Below are positions 1-5,332 of a DNA stretch of 6,716 nucleotides, one piece after another. The stretch lies in the NCBI GenBank assembly GCA_937958285.1, contig CALFXQ010000371.1, positions 1 to 6,716 of the forward strand, read 5' to 3'. Numbering within the stretch: the stretch's first letter is position 1; the number at the start of each line of letters is the position of its first letter. Source of the stretch: an uncultured Fusibacter sp. GTDB lineage: Bacteria; Bacillota; Clostridia; Peptostreptococcales; Acidaminobacteraceae. The notes beneath the pieces were generated by a model. That model was not told the origin of the DNA. It did no database searches and saw only the letters and a program-made list of their open reading frames with translations. The translations under genes were made by a program, and so were the position numbers.

Positions 1-365
1 AATGGAATAATTAAGCCTGTAATAAAGAGCAAGAATACCAAGCCAGAAACGCGACCTTTATTTCTCACCAAGACCCATGCGGCCATCGCAGAAAATACAG
101 AAATAGAAATTAGCGATACCACGGTTATAATCGCGCTTGTATAAACGCTTGATGCATATCGGATCGATGGGCTCGTCCAGATGGTTTTCACATTTACCCA
201 CATTTGAGACCATTTTTTAGGCATTGCAATAGGGTCTGTAATGATCTCTAGAGAAGCCTTCGATGCGTTGATTACCACAATAAAGAAAGGTGCCATCACC
301 GCTAAAAATAGAATGATTGTAATTGCAGTGAGCAAGATGTTTACGAGTCTTTTTTTACCGCGCAT
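1..365 (-). CDS. CUT1 sugar ABC transporter permease, MalG-type (partial, 3' end off window)
   Basis: This is the second membrane subunit of a carbohydrate ABC importer; only its first 121 codons are in the window. The visible protein starts MRGKKRLVNI and has a first membrane helix at about residues 9-32, a periplasmic-side loop containing DPIAMPKKWSQMW, a second helix at about 74-100 and the start of a third at about 107. This is the usual MalG N-terminal layout, in which the loop before helix 2 carries the 'P..W..' segment. The ATG overlaps the stop of the upstream permease gene by one base (TAATG), so the two are translationally coupled; a strong GGAGGTGG ribosome site lies at 373-380, inside the end of the upstream gene. 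The conserved EAA loop that contacts the ATPase would lie beyond the left edge, so it cannot be checked. The substrate is inferred only from the neighbouring genes. Confidence 0.88.
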   Translation of the reverse strand, partial: MRGKKRLVNILLTAITIILFLAVMAPFFIVVINASKASLEIITDPIAMPKKWSQMWVNVKTIWTSPSIRYASSVYTSAIITVVSLISISVFSAMAAWVLVRNKGRVSGLVFLLFITGLIIP

Positions 366-1270
366 TACATCTCCACCTCCCTCTTTTTGTTGTAATACAC
401 TTGACCGATTGAAACCACGCTGAGCACTAAGAAGAACACAATAGCCCTGGCCTGACCTTCGGCCATATTGTTGTATTTAAAGGCCACATTGTAGATATGC
501 ATGGCCAAGAGTTCTGTGGAATTGACTACTTGATCTTGATAGATTGCCGTTGGTCCACCATTGGTGAGGGCGACAAGAATATCGAACTGCTTAAAGGCGT
601 TTACTAAAGTTAAGAAGGATGTGATTGTAAAGGCTTGTGCGATTAATGGCATGGTGATATGCCAAAACTTTTGAATAAAATTCGCGCCGTCAATATCGCT
701 GGCTTCTAGAAGCTCCTGAGGCACATTCAACAAGGCTGCCACATAGATCATCATGATATAGCCCGCATATTGCCACGTGAAGGCGAGTATGAGTCCAAAG
801 AGCGTCAGATTGGGATCTGCCAGCAGGAGTAGGTTTTCGAGGGCTGGCCAACCGAGTGCTGCACCTAGTGCCGGTACCACACTCTTAAAGATAACTTGCC
901 AAATGTAACCGAGCACTAAGCCGCCAATAAGATTGGGGATAAAAAAACCTGCTCGGTAAAAGTTCTTAAATCGAATTTCTCGCGTCACTAAAAATGCAAA
1001 GAGCAGCGAAACTGCATTGATACTCACCACGCTAAAGAGCGTAAAAATAAACGTTCTTAAAAACGAGTACCTAAATGCAAAGTCGTCAAACATGCTCATA
1101 TAATTGCTCAGCCCAACCCAATTGGGCTTTTGTCCAGCTACCGCCGTCCAATCTGTCATCGAATAGTAGATGCCCATAAAAAACGGGATGATCACCACCA
1201 TAATAAATGCAAATAGCGCTGGAGCCAGAAAGAGCCAAAACAACAAGTTGTTCTTTGCTTGTTTGGTCAT
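365..1270 (-). CDS. CUT1 sugar ABC transporter permease, MalF-type
   Basis: First membrane subunit of the sugar importer, 301 residues from the chosen start, a usual length for Gram-positive MalF/UgpA-type permeases. An N-terminal helix (about residues 9-35, LLFWLFLAPALFAFIMVVII) is followed by the WVGLSNY segment and further helices at about 70-97, 109-130, 155-180, 211-235 and 274-292. The cytoplasmic EAA loop that docks on the ATPase is at about 188-209 (LEASDIDGA...ITMPLI), with the conserved Gly and Pro present. The TNGGP motif after helix 5 is also typical. I chose the ATG at 1270 over an in-frame TTG at 1285, because an AAAGGGG ribosome site sits just before the ATG and would be coding under the longer version. 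The gene lies 51 bp after the binding-protein gene, with a hairpin in the gap, and overlaps the next permease by one base. A sugar substrate is well supported; which sugar is inference. Confidence 0.93.
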   Translation of the reverse strand: MTKQAKNNLLFWLFLAPALFAFIMVVIIPFFMGIYYSMTDWTAVAGQKPNWVGLSNYMSMFDDFAFRYSFLRTFIFTLFSVVSINAVSLLFAFLVTREIRFKNFYRAGFFIPNLIGGLVLGYIWQVIFKSVVPALGAALGWPALENLLLLADPNLTLFGLILAFTWQYAGYIMMIYVAALLNVPQELLEASDIDGANFIQKFWHITMPLIAQAFTITSFLTLVNAFKQFDILVALTNGGPTAIYQDQVVNSTELLAMHIYNVAFKYNNMAEGQARAIVFFLVLSVVSIGQVYYNKKREVEM

Positions 1271-1289
1271 GGTTTCCCCTTTCAAAAGA

Positions 1290-1313
1290 GAAAGGGTGCT
1301 CGCACACCCTTTC
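1290..1313 (-). promoter_or_regulatory. Intercistronic hairpin between binding-protein and permease genes
   Basis: On the minus strand GAAAGGGTG and CACCCTTTC form a perfect 9-bp stem with a 6-base loop (TGCGAG), starting 8 bases after the stop codon of the binding-protein gene and followed by TCTTTT. Hairpins at this place in binding-protein transporter operons commonly protect the upstream message and partly block read-through, giving far more binding protein than permease. The U-run is short and interrupted, so I read it as an attenuator or stabiliser rather than a full terminator. The permease ribosome site lies only about 10 bases beyond it. Confidence 0.7.
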
Positions 1314-1321
1314 CGTGGTTG

Positions 1322-2572
1322 TTATTTGATTTCGGAAATTTTTGCTGCGATTTGCTCGATAAACTGTGCTTTTGTAATGTCGCCCTTTGCAAAGCTCTCA
1401 TAAAGAGGCGCAATTGTCCCCATGCCAAATCCATCTGGCATATCGTTTTGAAGCCATGTATATGCAGGACCTTTGCCTACCCACTTCATAACATCTGCAG
1501 AGAGTGGTGCTTCTGGAATGAGGGTTACATTCGTAAAGGCAGGAATCATTTTAGCTTCGTTGACCATGTAATTGTGGCCAGCTTCTGAAGTTGCCATGTA
1601 ATCGAGGAATGCACGTGACGCTTCTAGATTTACACTGTCTTTATTTAAAACGTAGAATGAAGGAGCGCCGATAAAGAGCGAGCTCATTTCACCTTTAACA
1701 GAAGCATGCGGTGCATAACCCATTGGGAATGTGACGCCATTTGTGGCCAACCAAGGATCGATCCAGTTTCCTTGGTGAACAAATACTGCTTCTCCTGTTG
1801 CAAATTGTCCTACCTGAGCATCGTAATTGCCTGTAAGTAAAACTGATTTGTCTGCGTAATTAAAGAGCATTTCTACCCAATCAGCATACTCTGTTAAACG
1901 CTGCATATCTGCTTCACCGGCATTGAGCTTATCGAGTACAGTTGTATCTCCATAAGGAAGACCCGCTGATAAGTACCCGTTGAAGTTGTGAAGACCTGTG
2001 ACCCAACGCATATCTGGGCCAGCAGCCATTGCCACCACCGATTTAATACCCAAGTCCGCCTTCATGCCATCTATTTTTGCAAATGCTTCTGCATATGCTT
2101 CTTGAGATGTAAGTGTTGCAGGGTCAATACCGGCCTTTTCTAGCAATTCTTTGTTATAAGCCATACCCCATGCCTCAACAGCTACTGGGAAACCGAATAC
2201 TTGATCGTTCACTTTAAATTCCAAGTCCGTGAGGTCGATCCACTTGTCGCCAGAGTAAGGTGCCAATTTTGACTCCCAAACTTTGTAACCGCCCATACCT
2301 TCTATAACAAAGATATCTGGCTGACGATCCGATTGGAACTCGGCTTTTAAGTTCTCTGCATAAGGTGTATCTCCACCAGAAGTTTTGATGGTGACTTTAA
2401 CGCCTGTCTCTTCTGTGTACTTTGCAGCAAATGCTGTTAATTGTTCGCCAATCTCCACTTTGTTTTGGTAGATGACGACTTCTTGTGCAGGCTCGGTAGC
2501 CTTAGGCGCGCAACCCACAAATGCAGTTACAACTAACGCCAACACCATAAGTACTGATAATGCCTTTTTCAT
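1322..2572 (-). CDS. Sugar-binding lipoprotein of ABC importer (SBP family 1, CUT1)
   Basis: Extracytoplasmic receptor that captures the sugar and delivers it to the two downstream permeases. The 416-residue length is normal for the family. Residues 1-20 are a lipoprotein signal (MKK, hydrophobic stretch, AFVG) with the lipidated cysteine at 21, followed by a short polar linker, so the protein should be anchored on the outer face of the membrane. The mature part has the two-lobe pattern of SBP_bac_1: LTAFAAKYTEETGVKVTI (46-63), PDIFVIEG (85-92), FGFPVAVEAWGMAYNKELLEKAGI (126-149) and FATGEAVFVHQGNWIDPWL (257-275), the last being a characteristic ligand-site segment. The start is fixed by AGGAGG five bases before the ATG. 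It has its own promoter (2639-2667) although the enzyme gene upstream points the same way. Ligand identity cannot be read from sequence; sucrose or another alpha-glucoside is inferred from context. Confidence 0.94.
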   Translation of the reverse strand: MKKALSVLMVLALVVTAFVGCAPKATEPAQEVVIYQNKVEIGEQLTAFAAKYTEETGVKVTIKTSGGDTPYAENLKAEFQSDRQPDIFVIEGMGGYKVWESKLAPYSGDKWIDLTDLEFKVNDQVFGFPVAVEAWGMAYNKELLEKAGIDPATLTSQEAYAEAFAKIDGMKADLGIKSVVAMAAGPDMRWVTGLHNFNGYLSAGLPYGDTTVLDKLNAGEADMQRLTEYADWVEMLFNYADKSVLLTGNYDAQVGQFATGEAVFVHQGNWIDPWLATNGVTFPMGYAPHASVKGEMSSLFIGAPSFYVLNKDSVNLEASRAFLDYMATSEAGHNYMVNEAKMIPAFTNVTLIPEAPLSADVMKWVGKGPAYTWLQNDMPDGFGMGTIAPLYESFAKGDITKAQFIEQIAAKISEIK

Positions 2573-2591
2573 GAAAGCCTCCTAAAATGTT

Positions 2592-2615
2592 GTGTAACGC
2601 CCTTGATCGTCACAC
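2592..2615 (-). promoter_or_regulatory. Stem-loop in leader of binding-protein mRNA
   Basis: On the minus strand GTGTGACG can pair with CGTTACAC (8 bp including one G-U pair) around an 8-base loop. It lies in the predicted 60-base leader between the promoter at 2639-2667 and the ribosome site at 2578-2583. It leaves the ribosome site free and has no following U-run, so it may affect message stability. It could also be chance. Confidence 0.3.
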
Positions 2616-2638
2616 GGTTTGCGAAAGATTCTGTCACC

Positions 2639-2667
2639 ATTATAGGAAACCGGTTTCACAAAATCAA
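2639..2667 (-). promoter_or_regulatory. SigA-type promoter of the transporter operon
   Basis: On the minus strand, TTGATT (2667-2662) and a perfect TATAAT (2644-2639) are separated by exactly 17 bp, with an A7 tract upstream resembling an UP element. The start of transcription should be near 2632, giving a leader of about 60 bases to the binding-protein ATG. The spacer holds a LacI-family operator. The -35 box contains the TGA stop codon of the enzyme gene, so promoter and coding sequence overlap. Confidence 0.88.
2645..2658 (-). promoter_or_regulatory. LacI/CcpA-family operator in the transporter promoter spacer
   Basis: TGAAACCGGTTTCC on the minus strand contains a perfect 12-bp palindrome (GAAACCGGTTTC, 2646-2657) with the central CG typical of LacI-family sites. 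Against the general cre pattern TGWNANCGNTNWCA only the last base differs. A protein bound between -35 and -10 should repress. It may serve a local MalR/ScrR-like regulator outside the window, CcpA, or both; sequence alone does not decide. Confidence 0.78.
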
Positions 2668-4577
2668 GTACTTTTTTTACTTTTCCGTAAAATATTTATT
2701 TCCAAGGGGGCTAAAATGCACTTCTCCCCTTCTAAATTCACACTTTTACCCTGTAACATTTCTTCGAAAACCCCACGAAAACCGTGGCGCTTAAGGGCAC
2801 TGTGATACAACCACTGCGGATGCTCCGATAAGTTGAACAGCAGGATATAGTCGTTGTCTATCGCCAACACCAGCAAGGCGTTGTTGCCTTGATGAATAAC
2901 CATCTCTTTTTTTAGTGCATCTGCACTAAAAAGCGTCCGCCTGAGGTGAATCAACGCTCGCACACCCCAATACACCTGCTGTGCGGCGCGGTCAAAAGAC
3001 CATGTAAATGGTCTTTTGACATCGTGAACAAGCCCGTCTGCACTTTCTACCATATCCCAATTAAAGGGCACGCGATGCAACCACCTAGAATCGTGACTTT
3101 TGACTTTGTCATTGGTGTAATTCCAGCTATTGAGTTGCCCGTACTCGTCGCCGCTGTAAAGCATTGGAATGCCCGGTCTAAGGAGCAAGATTGCGTGAAT
3201 TAACCAGATGCGCTTGATTGCCAACTCCACCTGGTAGGCATCTGAATCCTTTAAGGCTTTTTCTAAGCCCGCTAGACTCGCCAGCGTACCTGAGTTTCTC
3301 GCATCACCACTAAGGGGATCATACTCGTAGAGTTCGCCAGTACTAAAGCTTCCCGGCAAAGTGCCATAATAAAAATCGATTAGGAATTGCTTGTGCATTT
3401 GGGGGTCAAAACCCAGACTTCTCAAGTGGCCCTCATTGAGTCCCCAACCAATGTCGTCGTGACATCTCGCATAGTGCATCCAGGCGCCTTGGACATCGTT
3501 TTGTGGGTTTTGAACGGCTTCTATATGCCTTGCATCGCGGGTTGCAATACTGTTCCACAGCGCCACCATATTGTCTGCATGATAAAGCACATGGCATTCA
3601 GGGTGTGCTTGCGTGCCAAAGTAGGGACGAATAAGGTGTGGCGACATAATCACCTCGCCGAGAAGGGCGCAAGATGGCGCCACATAGCCAACGAGCGCGC
3701 GAAACAATCTCAAAATAGTATGTACCTGAGGTAAGTTTCTGCTGTTTGTGCCAAGTGCCTTCCAGATATACGGAATTGCGTCGAGTCGAATCATATCGAT
3801 GCCCAAATTCGCAAAGTACAAAAGATTTTCGACCACCTCGTGAAAGACTCTAGGATTGGCAAAGTTAAGATCCCACTGATAGGGATAAAAGGTCGTCATC
3901 ACATGGGCATTTAAGCTAGGTAAATAGGTAAAGTTCCCTGGAGCCACCTTGGGAAACACTTGGGGCAAATGCGCTTCGTACGCCGACACCACGTCTTTAT
4001 CAGAAAAGATATGATAGTAATCTCTATATCGAACATCTCCCTCGCGCGCTGCAATGGCCCACTTGTGATCATCTGCAGTGTGATTGACCACATAGTCGAT
4101 ACAAAATTTAAGCCCTTCTGATTTCCCTTTTTGTATCATGCCTTCAAACTCTGCTAGGTCGCCCAGCTTGGCATTTACTTGTCGGTAGTCTCTAACGGCA
4201 TAACCCCCGTCGTTTTCTCCTTCTCTTGGCGCTAAAAGGGGCATCAAATGAACGAGATTAACACCTAGGTCTTTAAAGTATGACAAGCGATTAGTAAGTC
4301 CCTCGAAGGTTTGAGCAAATAAATCGACATAGAGCATCATGCCCACAGTGTCTGTAGCGTCAACCCAGTCTACACCCATTAAATCTGCTGTTTTGAAGGC
4401 CTTCGACCTCTGTTTGCGATACTGATTTACCATGTCGATTAACGCATCAAAGTGCGCTTCAAAGTGTGCGTCAATTACGACGCCTTTTGTGTCGTCAATT
4501 GCGACGCCAGTTGCGTCGCCAATTGCGTACAGCGATGCATAGTCCTGCCTCAGTTGTTCTATAAATAGCCGATTCAC
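2664..4577 (-). CDS. GH13 subfamily 4 enzyme, amylosucrase-like (sucrose-active)
   Basis: Retaining alpha-glucan-active enzyme that probably splits sucrose, transferring glucose to an alpha-glucan with release of fructose, or to water. At 637 residues it matches amylosucrases (about 630-650). Visible motifs: YVDLFA (83-88), DGGYAV (123-128, Asp123 the likely sucrose-pocket Asp), region I DYVVNH (161-166), region II IRLDAIPYIWK with nucleophile Asp266, acid/base Glu308 in LLGEVIM, region IV HDDIGW with His373/Asp374, Arg427 in GDARNSGT, and Arg498 in SHDSRW as partner of Asp123. The aromatic Phe230 and Pro213 of the amylosucrase active-site loops are also present. There is no signal peptide, so the enzyme is cytoplasmic and needs the adjacent importer. 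The N-terminal helical domain (about 1-75) is short and contains an octapeptide repeat. The start is GTG, with AGGAGG five bases before it. The last residues (KSKKST) are encoded in the A-tract of the next promoter. Subfamily is fairly sure; sucrose hydrolase or another glucoside specificity remains possible. Confidence 0.87.
   Translation of the reverse strand: MNRLFIEQLRQDYASLYAIGDATGVAIDDTKGVVIDAHFEAHFDALIDMVNQYRKQRSKAFKTADLMGVDWVDATDTVGMMLYVDLFAQTFEGLTNRLSYFKDLGVNLVHLMPLLAPREGENDGGYAVRDYRQVNAKLGDLAEFEGMIQKGKSEGLKFCIDYVVNHTADDHKWAIAAREGDVRYRDYYHIFSDKDVVSAYEAHLPQVFPKVAPGNFTYLPSLNAHVMTTFYPYQWDLNFANPRVFHEVVENLLYFANLGIDMIRLDAIPYIWKALGTNSRNLPQVHTILRLFRALVGYVAPSCALLGEVIMSPHLIRPYFGTQAHPECHVLYHADNMVALWNSIATRDARHIEAVQNPQNDVQGAWMHYARCHDDIGWGLNEGHLRSLGFDPQMHKQFLIDFYYGTLPGSFSTGELYEYDPLSGDARNSGTLASLAGLEKALKDSDAYQVELAIKRIWLIHAILLLRPGIPMLYSGDEYGQLNSWNYTNDKVKSHDSRWLHRVPFNWDMVESADGLVHDVKRPFTWSFDRAAQQVYWGVRALIHLRRTLFSADALKKEMVIHQGNNALLVLAIDNDYILLFNLSEHPQWLYHSALKRHGFRGVFEEMLQGKSVNLEGEKCILAPLEINILRKSKKST
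2991..3020. repeat. Perfect 13-bp inverted repeat inside the enzyme gene
   Basis: GTCAAAAGACCAT and its exact reverse complement ATGGTCTTTTGAC flank a 4-base loop (GTAA on the plus strand). The palindrome encodes VKRPFTWSFD at about residues 520-529, in a stretch that seems longer than in the Neisseria amylosucrase as I remember it. No U-run follows on either strand, so it does not look like a terminator. Confidence 0.8.
4447..4540. repeat. In-frame tandem repeats in the 5' end of the enzyme gene
   Basis: Three 24-bp units lie end to end at 4469-4492, 4493-4516 and 4517-4540, each beginning CGTCAATT or CGCCAATT; the first two are the most alike (CGTCAATTxCGACGCC). Next to them, at 4447-4470, are two 12-bp units beginning TCAAAGTG. 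All are multiples of three, so the frame is kept. In the protein they give octapeptides GDATGVAI, DDTKGVVI and DAHFEAHF (residues 20-43) in the N-terminal domain ahead of the catalytic barrel. Confidence 0.8.
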
Positions 4578-4641
4578 AATAGCCTCCTATCACATTTGTG
4601 AAATTGCGAGAATTGTCTCGAATGAAACGATGTATGAATTC

Positions 4642-4670
4642 ATTATATGGAACCGGTTTCACAAAATCAA
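4642..4670 (-). promoter_or_regulatory. SigA-type promoter of the amylosucrase-like gene
   Basis: On the minus strand TTGATT (4670-4665), a 17-bp spacer and TATAAT (4647-4642), again preceded by an A7 tract. Transcription should start near 4635, giving a leader of about 58 bases before the GTG at 4577. Over about 44 bp it differs from the transporter promoter at only six positions. The leader has a short hairpin (CGAGA/TCTCG, at about 4607-4620) and the palindromes ATGAATTCAT (4634-4643) and TCACATTTGTGA (4590-4601), whose roles are unknown. Confidence 0.88.
4648..4661 (-). promoter_or_regulatory. LacI/CcpA-family operator in the enzyme-gene promoter spacer
   Basis: TGAAACCGGTTCCA on the minus strand is an imperfect palindrome (one mismatched pair) with the same position in the spacer and the same TGAAACCGGTT core as the transporter operator. 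It also matches the general cre pattern at all but one position. The pair implies that one repressor controls both the enzyme and the transporter. Confidence 0.78.
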
Positions 4671-4692
4671 TCACTTTTTTTGCAGTTGCTCT

Positions 4693-4720
4693 TTGCTTAT
4701 GTCTTTACATCTGATAAACT
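4693..4720 (+). promoter_or_regulatory. Possible promoter of the metallophosphoesterase gene
   Basis: On the plus strand TTGCTT (4693-4698), a 16-bp gap and TAAACT (4715-4720) lie 30 bases before the GTG start. Both boxes are weak matches to the consensus. A promoter is expected here, because the neighbouring gene is divergent and nothing else could drive this one, but other box choices are possible. Confidence 0.3.
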
Positions 4721-4750
4721 GAGTGCACATGTTTTTTAAGGGGTACGCAC

Positions 4751-5332
4751 GTGAAAATACTCGCTTTAGCTGATTCAGTCAGCCCTTATGTCTACGATCA
4801 TTTTAAACCAGAGCACTTTCAAGACATCGACCTGGTCTTGTGTGCCGGCGACTTGCCTATCGACTATATGTCTTTTGTGGCCACAGTCATCCATAAACCC
4901 GTTCTGTATATCCACGGAAACCACGACCGCAAGCATCTCGAGAATCCCCCAGGCGGGTGTACATGCATTGAGGATCGCATTGTCACGGTAAACGGCCTGC
5001 GCATTATGGGCCTTGGCGGCTCTATGTACTATTCCGGCGGCCCCCACCAGTTTACAGAAAAACAAATGCAGCAGCGGATTAAACGCCAATGGCTTCCGCT
5101 GCTGCAAGGTGTAGACATTCTTTTGACACATGCGCCAATCTTTGGCATTGGCGACGGGCTGGACTTGCCCCATCGAGGCTTCGAATCCTTTGCACATTTT
5201 GTTGTGAAGTACAAACCAAAATACGTTGTGCACGGCCATCAGCATCTAAATTACGGACAGCAACCTCGGGAGCATCAGTTAAATGAAACCCGCATCGTCA
5301 ACGCCTATGGGTATGTTATGCTCGAGGTGTAA
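4751..5332 (+). CDS. Calcineurin-like metallophosphoesterase, substrate unknown
   Basis: Small cytoplasmic metal-dependent phosphoesterase, 193 residues, with no signal peptide or membrane segment. Family motifs in order: first-strand Asp8 in LALADS, GDL (33-35), GNHD (56-59), a single THAP (126-129) and HGHQH (161-165); these supply most of the two-metal site. The usual D-x-H of motif 1 is D-S-V here, so the His is missing. I recall related clostridial proteins with LADxxxxYxxDYF, where this His is also absent, so it may be a subfamily trait. The FGLGGSMYYSGG-like stretch (GLGGSMYYSGGPHQ, 87-100) also fits that group. The start is GTG with AAGGGG seven bases before it. It is divergent from the sugar cluster and converges on the BMP-like gene, overlapping it by 17 bp; neither neighbour points to a substrate. 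Confidence 0.88.
   Translation: MKILALADSVSPYVYDHFKPEHFQDIDLVLCAGDLPIDYMSFVATVIHKPVLYIHGNHDRKHLENPPGGCTCIEDRIVTVNGLRIMGLGGSMYYSGGPHQFTEKQMQQRIKRQWLPLLQGVDILLTHAPIFGIGDGLDLPHRGFESFAHFVVKYKPKYVVHGHQHLNYGQQPREHQLNETRIVNAYGYVMLEV

Noticed and set aside
702..713. GCTTCTAGAAGC palindrome in the MalF-type gene
   Set aside because: It has no loop, is only 12 bp, and encodes ordinary residues just before the EAA loop; it is probably chance.
1271..1285. TTG start giving a permease five residues longer
   Set aside because: The extra codons overlap the AAAGGGG ribosome site of the ATG at 1270, and the TTG itself has no such site upstream.
1086..1307. Minus-strand open frame of 73 codons overlapping the MalF-type permease start
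   Set aside because: It is a frame shadow of the permease gene; it has no family resemblance, and the overlapping frame carries clear membrane helices and a good ribosome site.
2573..2663. Terminator between the enzyme gene and the binding-protein gene
   Set aside because: The only stem found (2592-2615) has no following U-run and lies in the leader of the next message, so I do not call a terminator.
4590..4601. TCACATTTGTGA as a CRP/FNR-type site
   Set aside because: CRP half-sites read TGTGA-N6-TCACA; here the order is reversed and the gap is 2 bases, and the site lies within the leader close to the ribosome site.
4775..5245. Minus-strand open frame of 156 codons opposite the metallophosphoesterase
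   Set aside because: The plus strand encodes clear GD, GNHD and HGHQH motifs; the antisense frame has no recognisable domain and no ribosome site that stands out.
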